Origin: Luteibacter sp. 9135
GTDB lineage: Bacteria > Pseudomonadota > Gammaproteobacteria > Xanthomonadales > Rhodanobacteraceae
DNA: 64,000 bases
Direction of reading: 5' to 3'
NCBI RefSeq assembly: GCF_000745005.1
Contig: NZ_JQNB01000001.1
Location: 2,907,501 to 2,971,500, forward strand
The translations under genes and the position numbers were made by a program. The notes beneath the pieces were generated by a model that was given only the letters and a program-made list of their open reading frames with translations, was not told where the DNA came from and made no database searches. This document shows, piece by piece, positions 41,497 to 50,238 of this stretch (position 1 is its first letter; every line of letters begins with the position of its first letter).

Positions 41497-41859
41497 TTGG
41501 CCACTTCCATCATCGTCGGGTACCGCCCCTTTCCCGGTCGTACCGATCTGGTCGTCAGCATCCTGCTGGAGACCTACGTGGTGATGCAGCGCGCCGGGCT
41601 GATCACCGCGCGTCGCCCCTGGATCATGCGTAGCGAGGAGGGCAACGTAGTCGCGGCCTTCGACATGACCGACGAATACTCCTTCGCCGCCTCCGAGAAG
41701 ATCCGTGAGGTGAGCATGCTGCGCGCCCGCCTGATGGGCGTGGCCGAGCGCGTGCCGCTGTCGGGCCTGCGCGAGAGCAACGACCCCTACGCCGAGTTCG
41801 AGACCAGCAACGATTACCCGGCTGTCGACACGCCGCGCGTCGCCGATGCGCAGGGCTGA
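41497..41859 (+). CDS. conserved hypothetical protein
   Basis: The 120-residue product appears to start at TTG 41497 with AGGGG upstream; the ORF is open further 5' but there it overlaps unrelated sequence. It has alternating hydrophobic strands (TSIIVGYRPFPGRTDLVVSIL, MRSEEGNVVAAFDMTDEYSF) and a helix with SEKIREVSMLRARLMGVAE, suggesting a small alpha/beta domain. It resembles small uncharacterised gammaproteobacterial proteins. Its end is 3 bp from the convergent chemotaxis-like gene. Confidence 0.65.
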   Translation: MATSIIVGYRPFPGRTDLVVSILLETYVVMQRAGLITARRPWIMRSEEGNVVAAFDMTDEYSFAASEKIREVSMLRARLMGVAERVPLSGLRESNDPYAEFETSNDYPAVDTPRVADAQG

Positions 41860-41862
41860 CGG

Positions 41863-43179
41863 TCAGATGTTGCCGTAGACCGCTTCCAGTTGCGCCACGG
41901 CCGCGTTGACCCGCTGGATGCCTGAGGACTGTGCCACGGCACTTTCGCTGATCTCGCTGGTCACCTGGGTGACGTTGGCGATGGATGCAACGATCTCATC
42001 CATGGTGTGGCCTGCCGTACCCACCAGGCTCGCGCCTTCCTCGACGCGTCCGCGGGCGTCGCCGATCAGCTGGTGAATTTGCTTGGACGCGCTGGCGCTG
42101 CGCACGGCCAGCTGGCGCACTTCGTCCGCCACCACGGCGAAGGCCTTGCCACTCTCGCCGGCACGCGCAGCTTCGATCGACGCGTTGAGCGAGAGCAGGT
42201 TGGTCTGGAACGACAGCGCATCGATCAGGTCGAGGATGTCCTCGATCGACCGCGTGCCTTCCTGGATCCCGCCCATGGTGCGAACCACGTCGCGCATGAC
42301 CTCGCCGCCACGCTCGGCGGCCTGCCGGGCGCCGGTGGCCAGTTGCTCCGCGTTGCCTGCCTTGCTGGCGTTATCGACGACGGCGCCGGACAGGGACACC
42401 ACTTCGCGCTGCAGCGTCTGCGTGGCCAGGGTCTGTGCGGTGATGTCGGTGGCGTACTTGATGACCTTCATCGGCACGCCGTTGAAGTCGAGGATGGGGT
42501 TGTAGGTCGCCTGGATCCACACCACGCGGCCGTCGCGGCCGAGCCGCCGGTACAGCGCCGCGGCATGACGCCCCTCGCGCAGCCGCGCCCAGAAGGCCGC
42601 GTAGCCGGGTGACGATGCCTCGCTGGGATCGACGAACATGCGGTGGTGGCGCCCGACTACCTCGTCACGCGCGTAGCCCATGGCACTGAGGAAGTTGTCG
42701 TTGGCCTCGATGATCATGCCGTCGAGGTCGAACTCGATGGTGGCCTGGGCGCGGTCGATGGCCTGCAGGCGGCCATCCATGTCGGCGGCCGCAATGCGCT
42801 GCGCCGTGACATCGGTGGCGTACTTGATCACGCTGACGACCTGGCCGCTGCGATCGAACAAGGGGTTGTACGACGATTGCAACCACACGTCGCTGCCATC
42901 CTTGCGCCGACGCCGATACAGCCCCGTATCGCTTCGGCCGGTGCGCAGGGCGGCCCAGAAGGCCGCATAGGCATCCGTGTCGGCTTCGTTGCCGGTGACG
43001 AACATGCGGTGGTGGGCACCGCGGATCTCGTCGAGCCGGTAGCCCATGGTCTCGAGGAACAGCGCGTTAGCGTGGCGCACATGGCCGTCGGGGGCGAATT
43101 CGATGACGGCCTGGACCTTGTCCAGTGCCGCGAGCTTGCCTTGGGAGGCGCGATGTTTCTCGAACCAACGGCGAATCAT
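41863..43179 (-). CDS. soluble PAS-PAS methyl-accepting chemotaxis-type protein
   Basis: The 438-residue protein has two PAS domains (residues about 20-130 and 142-255) with the same core ([10 protein letters not shown].. and [10 protein letters not shown]..; YATDVTAQ and YATDITAQ), followed by a MCP signalling domain with the hairpin tip [20 protein letters not shown]. No membrane helix is seen. This layout matches BdlA-like or energy-taxis soluble receptors. PAS domains are likely to bind haem or flavin; the ligand is not visible from sequence. Confidence 0.9.
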   Translation of the reverse strand: MIRRWFEKHRASQGKLAALDKVQAVIEFAPDGHVRHANALFLETMGYRLDEIRGAHHRMFVTGNEADTDAYAAFWAALRTGRSDTGLYRRRRKDGSDVWLQSSYNPLFDRSGQVVSVIKYATDVTAQRIAAADMDGRLQAIDRAQATIEFDLDGMIIEANDNFLSAMGYARDEVVGRHHRMFVDPSEASSPGYAAFWARLREGRHAAALYRRLGRDGRVVWIQATYNPILDFNGVPMKVIKYATDITAQTLATQTLQREVVSLSGAVVDNASKAGNAEQLATGARQAAERGGEVMRDVVRTMGGIQEGTRSIEDILDLIDALSFQTNLLSLNASIEAARAGESGKAFAVVADEVRQLAVRSASASKQIHQLIGDARGRVEEGASLVGTAGHTMDEIVASIANVTQVTSEISESAVAQSSGIQRVNAAVAQLEAVYGNI

Positions 43180-43276
43180 CGAAAGGCCTGAAGTGTGACG
43201 TGCGTCACTTATCGGCGGAATATGGGCTTACTTAAGAATAAAAGTGATGGAATCGGTAGGTCGGCTACCTTTTCAT

Positions 43277-44485
43277 TCAGGTTAGGAGGGTGGTCGGCAT
43301 CCGGAACAGGAAGCAGGTGCCCGCCTCTGCCGACGAGGTAACCGTGAGCGTCGCGCCATGGCCGCGGGCGATTTCCGCCGCGATGTACAGTCCCAGACCC
43401 AGGCCGGGCCGGGGCTGCGAGCTGTCCGGCCGGAAGAACGGATGGAACAGGCGATCCAGCGTCTGCGGATCGATCGGTTCGCCGAAATTGGTGACTGCCA
43501 GCGTCACCGCGCAGCCCTCGTCCTTGCCTTCGACCAGGATGGGGCGACGGCTATCGCCATGGGTGATCGCGTTGTTGACCAGGTTGGCGATGAGCTGCTG
43601 CATGCGCTTGAGGTCGAAGCGGAGCGGGCGGCTCACGCTCCAGCTCGCCCGAATGTCGGCCTCGGGATGCGCCTGGCGGATCTCCGCCAGCACGCGCTCC
43701 GCGGCCTCGGCCAGGTCGTCGCGCACCTGCATCGTTACGGGAATGCCCGCCGCCAGCCGTGCGCGGGCGAAATCCATCACATCGTCGATAAGGCCGGCCA
43801 TGCGGCGGGTGCTGGCCGCAATGAGCCCGGCAAGGCGTTGCGCGCGCGGCGGCAGGTTCATCGATTGCAGCGACTCTGCGGCCATGCCGGCGGCCTGCAC
43901 CGGGCTGCGCAGGTCGTGCCCGACCACGGCAAGGAACTGCTCCCGTAGCACGCCGTCGTCCACCTCTTCCCGTAGCGCTTGTTCCGCGTCATTCACCCGG
44001 TCCTCCAGCGCCAGCTGGGCGGCGATCAACTCGCCGAACAGGGTCATCTCGGCGGCAAGACCTTTCTCGTCGAGGGTGACCGGGCGCGAATCGATGGCGC
44101 ACAGGGTGCCGAAGAACTGGCCGTCCACCGTGAAGATCGGCACCGAGGCATAGCTTTCGAGCTGGTAGAAGCGTGGCGTGTGGTGGTCGGCGTAAACCGG
44201 ATGGGCGCTGGCATGGCCGAACACCACCGGCTCATGGTGCTGGCGGATCTCGTCGCAGATGGTGCTGCCCAGCACCAGGTCGTCACCGGCGCCGAGGCCG
44301 AAACCGAGGTCGTCGCGAACGGCGCAGGCCGTCCAGCGGTTGTCCGTGACCCGTGCCACCGCGGCGAAACGCATGCCCGTACGGCGGACCACGGCGTCGA
44401 GGATACGGGGCACGACCGACAGGCGCGCCACCGCCCCGATCAGGGGATCGTCCAGGGTGGCAAGGGAGGGGCGAACCTGAGGCAT
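43277..44485 (-). CDS. GAF-domain sensor histidine kinase
   Basis: The 402-residue protein has an N-terminal GAF domain (residues about 25-165; STICDEIRQHHEPVVFG, YASVPIFTVDGQFFGTLCAID) and a histidine kinase core: H-box with His190 (GHDLRSPV), N-box NLVNNAITHG, and G-box GLGLGLYIAAEIARGHG. No membrane helix is predicted, so it is a cytoplasmic kinase. No response regulator is adjacent, so its partner is elsewhere. Confidence 0.93.
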   Translation of the reverse strand: MPQVRPSLATLDDPLIGAVARLSVVPRILDAVVRRTGMRFAAVARVTDNRWTACAVRDDLGFGLGAGDDLVLGSTICDEIRQHHEPVVFGHASAHPVYADHHTPRFYQLESYASVPIFTVDGQFFGTLCAIDSRPVTLDEKGLAAEMTLFGELIAAQLALEDRVNDAEQALREEVDDGVLREQFLAVVGHDLRSPVQAAGMAAESLQSMNLPPRAQRLAGLIAASTRRMAGLIDDVMDFARARLAAGIPVTMQVRDDLAEAAERVLAEIRQAHPEADIRASWSVSRPLRFDLKRMQQLIANLVNNAITHGDSRRPILVEGKDEGCAVTLAVTNFGEPIDPQTLDRLFHPFFRPDSSQPRPGLGLGLYIAAEIARGHGATLTVTSSAEAGTCFLFRMPTTLLT

Positions 44486-44523
44486 GACTCGATTCTACCA
44501 GTATGAACAAGCGTTAAGCTCAT

Positions 44524-45147
44524 TCACCCGCCAGCGCGTTTCCTTGCGATGGCTTGCCTTGCCTGGTCCAGCGCATCCGCCGACACCTCGTCGGCGTCAC
44601 GCTTAGCATCGATGAGGGCCGTATGCGGCAAGGCCATATCGCGGAAGATGGCGCGGCAGCGGTCGAGATTCTCCGCGGTCTCGAAGTGATTCGGCTTATC
44701 GCCGCGCAGGCGTATGCGCGCCAGGCCAACCTCCGGCGCAAGGTCGAGCAGCAGCAGAAGGTCGGGGCGGGGTGCGAAGGCGTTGGCCTGCATCAGGTCG
44801 TCGATGCCGAGCCCGGCAGCGCCCTGGTAGGCCACGTTAGACGGGAAATAGCGGTCGAGGATGACGATCTCACCGCGAGCCAGCGCGGGCGCGACCAGTT
44901 CATCCACATGCTGCCGGCGGTCCAGGATCAGCAGGCGCAGCTCTTCCTCGGGGCTGAGCCGGCCAGTGGATGCCGAGGCGCGCATCTGCATCCCCCAGGG
45001 GCCGTTGGTTGGCTCCTTGCTGAGGTTGACCGTACAGCCGTCGAGCGAAAGGGCATCGCGAAGGGTATGAGCGAGCGTCGTCTTGCCGGCGCCGTCGATA
45101 CCTTCGATGGCGATCAGCAGACCGCCGGGGATAGGGAGAGGTGCCAT
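44524..45147 (-). CDS. tmk: thymidylate kinase
   Basis: Start ATG 45147 (MAPLPIPGG) gives 207 residues. P-loop [10 protein letters not shown] at 15-24, the DR(Y) motif in [15 protein letters not shown], and the substrate segment [10 protein letters not shown] identify TMP kinase. It phosphorylates dTMP to dTDP in DNA precursor synthesis. The usual neighbours (yceG/mltG, holB) are not here. The family also includes stand-alone TMP-kinase paralogues, so housekeeping status is likely but not proved. Confidence 0.88.
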   Translation of the reverse strand: MAPLPIPGGLLIAIEGIDGAGKTTLAHTLRDALSLDGCTVNLSKEPTNGPWGMQMRASASTGRLSPEEELRLLILDRRQHVDELVAPALARGEIVILDRYFPSNVAYQGAAGLGIDDLMQANAFAPRPDLLLLLDLAPEVGLARIRLRGDKPNHFETAENLDRCRAIFRDMALPHTALIDAKRDADEVSADALDQARQAIARKRAGG

Positions 45148-45179
45148 GACCGGGATTTTAGCCGATCGGCCGGCGACTT

Positions 45180-45413
45180 TCACCGCGCGCTAACGGGATT
45201 CCCAAGCCGCTCGAACATCTTCTTGCCCAAGGGGGTGACGCTCCAGTAGCCCAGTTCGTCCTGGACCGCGAGACCGCGGCGCAACAGGGCCACGCAGGCG
45301 GACTCATTCAGGCTGCCGACCGCTAAGTAGGCCGTCGAACACAACTGCCGCAGGGCAAAGCGCGCCGGCTCGTCGAACTGCGGCTCGTGCCGGATCGTGT
45401 CATCCACTGCCAT
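45180..45413 (-). CDS. small hypothetical winged-helix-like protein
   Basis: The 77-residue product ([20 protein letters not shown]) contains [45 protein letters not shown] read in pieces, which looks like a small winged-helix with a closing wing. It ends 32 bp ahead of tmk on the same strand. No family name is offered; a DNA-binding or ancillary role is a guess. Confidence 0.5.
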   Translation of the reverse strand: MAVDDTIRHEPQFDEPARFALRQLCSTAYLAVGSLNESACVALLRRGLAVQDELGYWSVTPLGKKMFERLGNPVSAR

Positions 45414-45504
45414 GCCTGATTTCCCCTTCGGTGTTACCGAAGGCGATTCTTGCCTCCGCTTGAGTTAAATCCTCGTGAGGAAATACTTAGGTAGCCCGCG
45501 GGCG

Positions 45505-46188
45505 TCAGTGGAAGCCATTGACCAGGCCGCTGGCCTTGTCCTTGGTGAGGTTCAGACCCTGGCCGCCGAAGGTCGCCATGCTTGTCATCCGGTCGGCGAT
45601 GTCCACCCCGATAAGGGCCGCCGTATCCGGGTCCACGCTCAGCCCTAACGGCACGGATGGAAACTGCACGTAGTCACGGCTGGCGTTCCATTGGGGATGG
45701 CCGCCCAGCTCCGCCATCAGGCCGTCGATCTTCGTTCCGGCCGGTCGTCCCAGCAGGGCGAAGGGCAACGGCGCCTTGGCATCGGCAAAGGTCGAGATGG
45801 CGGTGACCTTGTCCTGCTGGATGCGCACGCGGAGCTGGCTGTAGGCGATCTGGTCGGTGGCCACGGGCCTGCGGGCCAACTGCGCGTTGAGATCGCGTGG
45901 ATAGACGTAGAGCAGGTCGGCGGTGTCCGGACGATCCTTCGTATTGCGCTCCTTGTCGGGCGCGCCCATGGCGGCCATGACCTGGCTCCAGGTCATGCCG
46001 AGCGCCAGCGGGCCGAGGTGTGTGCACGCGTTGGGCAAGGCGGCGTGAGTGTCGGCGCCGACGGCGTCGTTCGCAAAGGCGTGGCGCAGGGCGCCGATGC
46101 AGTCGTCCGTCATGCTGGCGGCATGCACCGGGAAGGCGACCATGCCGAGGACGAGCAAGCCGCACAGGTGGATCGACGAGCGTGGCAT
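45505..46188 (-). CDS. secreted hypothetical protein
   Basis: ATG 46188 gives 227 residues with a signal peptide (MPRSSIHLCGLLVLGMVAFPVHA). The mature part has two Cys near the start (DDCIGAL and NACTHL) and a mixed domain with TWSQVMAAMGAPDKE and LLYVYPRDLNAQL, which resembles a BamE/SmpA-like or lipoprotein fold. No family name is certain. It lies downstream of the tRNA-Leu and its terminator on the same strand. Confidence 0.6.
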   Translation of the reverse strand: MPRSSIHLCGLLVLGMVAFPVHAASMTDDCIGALRHAFANDAVGADTHAALPNACTHLGPLALGMTWSQVMAAMGAPDKERNTKDRPDTADLLYVYPRDLNAQLARRPVATDQIAYSQLRVRIQQDKVTAISTFADAKAPLPFALLGRPAGTKIDGLMAELGGHPQWNASRDYVQFPSVPLGLSVDPDTAALIGVDIADRMTSMATFGGQGLNLTKDKASGLVNGFH

Positions 46189-46246
46189 GCGAATCTCCGG
46201 GCGTCGTGTCGTAGGACGGGCTCTTACGATGCCTGCACGCCATGAC

Positions 46247-46281
46247 AAAAAAAACCACCCCCGCAGAACGGAGGTGGTTTT
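46247..46281 (-). terminator. rho-independent terminator after tRNA-Leu
   Basis: The minus strand reads AAACCACCTC, an 8-nt loop, GGGGGTGGTT and then a run of T (plus-strand A run 46247-46254). The hairpin starts 6 bp after the encoded CCA end of tRNA-Leu and should end its transcript. Confidence 0.85.
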
Positions 46282-46287
46282 CATGTT

Positions 46288-46623
46288 TGGTGCCCGAGGC
46301 CGGAATCGAACCGGCACGCCTTGCGGCGGGGGATTTTCTTACCACTTCGGCTTTCGCCGCCGGCGCTTCCGTAAGGAGCGACGTTCGTGGTCTGGAGCAC
46401 GCCTTCACCGTAGCGCCGCGTTGGACCGCTTTGCCTTAGGTGCCCGCCGTCTGCTCTCTACACCTTCCGCCGAACCTTTCGGTGCCGGGGCTTGGCTCGG
46501 TATTAGCTCGGATCTGCATCCAGGGCCTTCGCCGAGTTTGACGGGCTTCACCTCGGGGGTTTCCCCCTGAGGGCTCAATTTCTGGTCTGAGTCCCCTGCG
46601 TCTACCAGTTTCACCACTCGGGC
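46288..46623 (-). tRNA. tRNA-Leu(CAA), interrupted by a group I intron
   Basis: On the minus strand the 5' exon (46623-46589) starts GCCCGAGTGGTG with the Leu D-arm AAACTGGTAGAC and anticodon stem start GGGGACTC. The 3' exon (46337-46288) begins AAAATCCCC, then a class II variable arm CGCCGCAAGGCG, T-arm GCCGGTTCGATTCCGGC, acceptor CTCGGGC and encoded ACCA. Joining them gives a seven-base loop CTCAAAA with anticodon CAA. Exons total 85 nt, a normal tRNA-Leu length. The splice falls between positions 34 and 35, as in cyanobacterial tRNA-Leu introns. Confidence 0.9.
46338..46588 (-). ncRNA. group I intron (Azoarcus-like) in tRNA-Leu
   Basis: The 251-nt insert ends in G, as group I introns must. 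Conserved blocks appear in order: ACTCGGCGAAGGCC and CCGAGCCAAGCC (P/Q region), GGTGTAGAGAGCAGACGG (R) and GTGAAGGCGTGCTCCAG (S). P7 pairing GAGCA with TGCTC replaces GACTA with TAGTC of the Azoarcus tRNA-Ile intron, a covariation that supports the fold. The intron starts right after C34. No homing endonuclease ORF is present. Confidence 0.88.
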
Positions 46624-46660
46624 GGACGCAAAACGTTACAACACGTGGATTATGCGGGAT

Positions 46661-47239
46661 TCAATGAATCTGGTCGAGACCCAGTTTGCGCTCGTTACGC
46701 TGGTACCAGTTGTCGCCCTCGGGATTGAACACCGCGCACTGGGTCATGCGGCCGGAGTAGATGTGTAGGCTGACCGCGACGGCATCGTCGCTGGGATTGC
46801 GGATGGTGTGGTACTCGTGCGGCGGGATCAGGCTGCCGGCGGAGCCGGGGCCGGCCTGGATCGAGCCCACGGCGCGGAACTGGTAGCGCTCCGCCTCGTG
46901 GCCGAGCAGTTCGTACTGGACGATTTCCAGCGCGCCATTCCAGACGCCCTCCACGCACCACATGCCGCTGTGGTCGTGGATCAGGGTGCCCTGGCCCGGA
47001 CCCCAGGTCATCGCGACCACGCTGTAACCGTGCTCGTCGCTGCGGTAGAGCTCGCGGCGGGCGTAGTGGTCGCCGGTGGACTCGAAGACGCAGGCGGGCA
47101 GGATGACTTCCTGCGAGCGGATCAGCCGGCACAGCGCATTGCGCAGGGTGTCGGTGATGGCCGGGGTATCCGGCTGCACGACGGACGCGTCGATCGCATC
47201 GATGAGCTTGCGGCTGCCGGGGAAGTCGACCGTGATCAT
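46661..47239 (-). CDS. cysteine dioxygenase family protein
   Basis: ATG 47239 (MITVDFPGS) follows AGAGG and gives 192 residues. Cupin motifs are clear: LIHDHSGMWCVEGVWNG (HxH, with Cys in the WC position that can form the Cys-Tyr cofactor) and the later HEYHTIRNPSD. CDO oxidises cysteine to cysteine sulfinate with iron. It lies 89 bp downstream of metX on the same strand, both sulfur-metabolism genes. Confidence 0.88.
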   Translation of the reverse strand: MITVDFPGSRKLIDAIDASVVQPDTPAITDTLRNALCRLIRSQEVILPACVFESTGDHYARRELYRSDEHGYSVVAMTWGPGQGTLIHDHSGMWCVEGVWNGALEIVQYELLGHEAERYQFRAVGSIQAGPGSAGSLIPPHEYHTIRNPSDDAVAVSLHIYSGRMTQCAVFNPEGDNWYQRNERKLGLDQIH

Positions 47240-47328
47240 GCGTTTTACCTCTGGCGGCGGATAGGGCGTGGCGGTGCCCGACACGTTCCATGATAGCAGG
47301 GCGCGTTGCGCGCCAGCGTCACGAAGCC

Positions 47329-48435
47329 TTAGAGCGTTGCCAGGAAGCCACCGATGGCCTGGCTGTAGCTGGCGATGTCCACCAGGAACGCATCGTGGCC
47401 CTGGGGCGAATCCAGCGCCACGAATTCCACGGCGGCACCGGCCGCTTCCAGCCCACGGGCGATGGTTTCCTGTTGCTCCAGCGGAAACAGGATGTCGGTG
47501 CTGACGCCGATCACCAGCGCGCGCTGAACATGGATGCGGGCGAGGCCGCGCATGACGTCGCCTTCGCCGTGTTCGGCCATGTCGAACCAGTCGCTGGCGC
47601 GCGACAGGTAGAGGTAGCTGTTGGGATCGAACCGGCGATTGAAACGCCGGGCATGGCCCTCGAGGTAGGACTCGACCTGGAACTCGAAACCGAACGGCTC
47701 GTTTTCCTCGCGCTGCTCGGCATCCAGGCGAATGCGCGCGAAGCGGCCGTTCCATTCCATCGCGGAACGGTAAGTGATGACGCCGAGCTTGCGCGCGATG
47801 CTCATGCCGTGTTCCGGCCAGGCTTCGTCGTCGTAGTTGCCGCCGTTCCAGTGCGGATCGAGGCGAATGGCCTCGCGCTGCAACGAGCGGATGGCGATGG
47901 CGAACGGTTGTGCCTGCGGAGCCGTGTCCACGCTGATGTGCGTGCGCACCGTGCCCGGGTGCAGCAGCATGAACGCCAGCGCGCTCATGCCGCCCATGGA
48001 GCACCCGACCAGGCAGGCCAGGCGCTCGATGCCCAACCCGGCGACGACGACCTCGTGCGCGGCGTTGGCGACGTCCTCCAGCGAAAGCTCGGGGAACGTC
48101 AGGCGGTAGGGCTGCCCGCTGGCCGGGTCGATCGACGCGGGACAGGTGGAGCCCTTGTCGCTGCCCAGCGAGTTGACGCAGACCACGAACCAGCGGTTGG
48201 TGTCGAACGCCTTGCCGGGGCCGATCATCTCCTGCCACCAGCCCGGCGTGGGGTCCTCGTCGTTGGACGCGGCGTGCGCGCTGGGCGAGAGGCCGGTGAG
48301 GATGAGGATGGCGTTGTCCCCTGCCGCGGCCAGCGTGCCCCAGGTTTCGTAGGCAACGCACGCGCCGTGCAGTTCGCCGCCGCGCTTCATGCGGAACGGC
48401 GAGGAAAGTGCGTGGTAGCGGCGGGCGTCACCCAT
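47329..48435 (-). CDS. metX: MetX-family O-acyltransferase (homoserine or serine acyltransferase)
   Basis: The 368-residue protein is an alpha/beta hydrolase of the MetX group: nucleophile elbow GCSMGGMSAL, Asp in STDILFPLEQQ, and His in DSPQGHDAFLV. Acyl transfer to homoserine gives the methionine precursor; some Xanthomonadales members instead transfer succinyl to serine. The elbow GCSMGG instead of GPSMGG may point to that substrate, but this is inference. The gene is followed by a cysteine dioxygenase, consistent with sulfur amino acid flux. Confidence 0.88.
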   Translation of the reverse strand: MGDARRYHALSSPFRMKRGGELHGACVAYETWGTLAAAGDNAILILTGLSPSAHAASNDEDPTPGWWQEMIGPGKAFDTNRWFVVCVNSLGSDKGSTCPASIDPASGQPYRLTFPELSLEDVANAAHEVVVAGLGIERLACLVGCSMGGMSALAFMLLHPGTVRTHISVDTAPQAQPFAIAIRSLQREAIRLDPHWNGGNYDDEAWPEHGMSIARKLGVITYRSAMEWNGRFARIRLDAEQREENEPFGFEFQVESYLEGHARRFNRRFDPNSYLYLSRASDWFDMAEHGEGDVMRGLARIHVQRALVIGVSTDILFPLEQQETIARGLEAAGAAVEFVALDSPQGHDAFLVDIASYSQAIGGFLATL

Positions 48436-48491
48436 GGGTCGTTCCTTCGTTGGAGGCTGTCGATGCTGCCATGGTCACCGTGGGCGGCAGG

Positions 48492-49184
48492 TCAGCGTGA
48501 CGAGGCGGTTGCCGGTGCGACATCACCGGCGCCGGCGTGCTTGTCGGCCTCGGCGATCTGCTGGGCCACGGCGTGGGCGACGTTGGAGTCCGGGTCCAGC
48601 AGCGGTTGCAGGCTGCGCCAGGTGGCAGCGGCTTCGGCGAAACGCTGTTGCTGGAACTGGGCGATGCCGAGCAGCCAGAGCGCCTTCTGGTTCTGCGGAT
48701 CGGCGGACACGGCCGCCTGCAGCAGGTCGAAGCCGCGGCCGACGATGCGGTGATCGTCGCGCAGCAGCGAGTCCGCTTCCGCCCAGCCGACCATGGCCGC
48801 ACCGTTGTGGCCATCGGCGTCCAGTGCATGCCCATAGGCATCGCGTGCTTGCGCGGGCTGCTTGAGCATGGTGTAGGTCTGGCCCAGCAGGAGCCAACCC
48901 GGGACATCGTCGGGGTGGGCCTTGAGGCGGGCCTGCAGCTCGGCGATGGCGTCGTTGACGTCCATGTCCTTCGGAGGCGCCACGCCGGCCAGGGTTGAGG
49001 GCGTACCTACAAGACGATAAAGGCCTCCGCTGGCCAGCGGCAGCAGCACGGCCAGGGCGACCACCAGCGCGAAGACACCACGCGATCGTCCGTGCAGGCG
49101 GCCCTGGCGAACCAGTGGAACGAGGATCAGCGCCAGGGCGACCAGCAGCATCGCGGTGGCGAGGAGATAGAACACGGTGCTCAC
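48492..49184 (-). CDS. ccmI: cytochrome c maturation protein CcmI
   Basis: Start GTG 49184 (STVFYLLATAMLL) overlaps the CcmH stop by 4 nt. The 230-residue product has a membrane helix, a second helix (VFALVVALAVLLPLASGG) and then TPR-type repeats (DVPGWLLLGQTYTMLKQPAQARDAYG, NQKALWLLGIAQFQQQRFAEAAATW). CcmI chaperones apocytochrome c to the CcmFH ligase. Last gene of the ccm operon. Confidence 0.9.
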   Translation of the reverse strand: MSTVFYLLATAMLLVALALILVPLVRQGRLHGRSRGVFALVVALAVLLPLASGGLYRLVGTPSTLAGVAPPKDMDVNDAIAELQARLKAHPDDVPGWLLLGQTYTMLKQPAQARDAYGHALDADGHNGAAMVGWAEADSLLRDDHRIVGRGFDLLQAAVSADPQNQKALWLLGIAQFQQQRFAEAAATWRSLQPLLDPDSNVAHAVAQQIAEADKHAGAGDVAPATASSR

Positions 49185-49696
49185 CAGTCGTCCCCGGTAT
49201 CGTGGGCCGGCATCTCGCTGCCGGCATGCTGGCGTGCGCGACGGCGCACCTGGACGGCGACCAGCGTGCCGCCTAGGGCGAGAACGAGCAGCGGGCCGAA
49301 CCAGAGCAGCCAGGTCTTCGGCGACACCGGCGGCTCGTAAAGCACGAAATCCGAATAGCGCTCGACCAGGAAGGCCTTGATCTGCGCATCGGTCTTGCCG
49401 GCCTGCATCATCTCGAAGATCTGCCGGCGCAGGTCGTGCGCGATGGGCGCGTTGGAATCGGCCAGGGTTTCGTTCTGGCACATCGGGCAGCGCAGCTCGG
49501 CACTGAGGGTCTGGAAGCGGATTTCTTCGGTGCGATCGCGGAAGGGGAGGGGCTGGATGGCCTGGGCCAGGGTGGGGAGGGTGAGGAGCAGCAAAAGCAG
49601 GGTTAGCGTGGCCTTGGATAGGGGGGCATGAAGCCATCGCGCACATCGTGCGCTCCTACCGAGTAGGCGCGGGGACGGATACGGGCGCGGGGTCAT
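49181..49696 (-). CDS. ccmH: cytochrome c maturation protein CcmH
   Basis: The 171-residue product has a signal or anchor helix (TLTLLLLLLTLPTLAQA), the haem-ligase thiol motif LRCPMCQN, the conserved DSNAPIAHDLR, and a C-terminal membrane helix. The Cys pair reduces the haem-binding site of apocytochrome c. It overlaps ccmG at its start and ccmI at its end, as in tight ccm operons. Confidence 0.94.
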   Translation of the reverse strand: MTPRPYPSPRLLGRSARCARWLHAPLSKATLTLLLLLLTLPTLAQAIQPLPFRDRTEEIRFQTLSAELRCPMCQNETLADSNAPIAHDLRRQIFEMMQAGKTDAQIKAFLVERYSDFVLYEPPVSPKTWLLWFGPLLVLALGGTLVAVQVRRRARQHAGSEMPAHDTGDDW

Positions 49697-50238
49697 AGGG
49701 CGGCCTCGTGGGAGAGCGCCTGCAGGGCGGGGCGGAATTCGTGGGTGACGACATCGGGGGTGATGGGGCCGACGTGCTTGTAGCGGATCACGCCCTTGCC
49801 GTCGATCAGGAAGGTTTCCGGTGCACCGTAGACGCCGAAGTCGATGCCGACGCGCCCGTCACGATCCGCGATCACAACGTCGAACGGGTTGCCGTGCTCG
49901 CCGAGCCAGGCCGTCGCATCGGCCGGGTCGTCCTTGTAGTTGAGGCCGACCAGGGGAAGGCCCAGGGCCTTCACCTCGCTGGACAGGACCGGGTGCTCAT
50001 GTACGCACTCGATGCACCAGCTGCCGAACACGTTGAGGAAGTACGGCTTGCCCAGCAGCGAGGCCTTGTCGACATGGCGATCGGGCTCACCCAGCACGGG
50101 CAGCGAAAACGCGGGCGCGGGCTTGTCGATCAGCGGCGAGACGATCTCGTGCTGGTCGTGCTGCGTGTTCCACCAGATGCCGAAGCCGAACAGGCCGCAT
50201 AGCGCAAGGAAGACGAACAGGGGCATGAGGCGACTCAT
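49693..50238 (-). CDS. ccmG: thiol:disulfide interchange protein CcmG (DsbE)
   Basis: Start ATG 50238 ([15 protein letters not shown]) gives 181 residues: a membrane anchor, then a thioredoxin domain with WCIEC active site in NVFGSWCIECVHEHP and cis-Pro in YGAPETFLID. CcmG keeps CcmH and apocytochrome reduced. It overlaps ccmF by 4 nt and ccmH by 4 nt. Confidence 0.95.
   Translation of the reverse strand: MSRLMPLFVFLALCGLFGFGIWWNTQHDQHEIVSPLIDKPAPAFSLPVLGEPDRHVDKASLLGKPYFLNVFGSWCIECVHEHPVLSSEVKALGLPLVGLNYKDDPADATAWLGEHGNPFDVVIADRDGRVGIDFGVYGAPETFLIDGKGVIRYKHVGPITPDVVTHEFRPALQALSHEAAL

Noticed and set aside
45425..45450. Hairpin CCTTCGGTGTTACCGAAGG as a terminator
   Set aside because: The stem is perfect but no T run follows on either strand, and no gene end fits it.
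46049..46617. Plus- and minus-strand ORFs across the tRNA-Leu locus
   Set aside because: They cover the tRNA exons and the group I intron and have no protein character.
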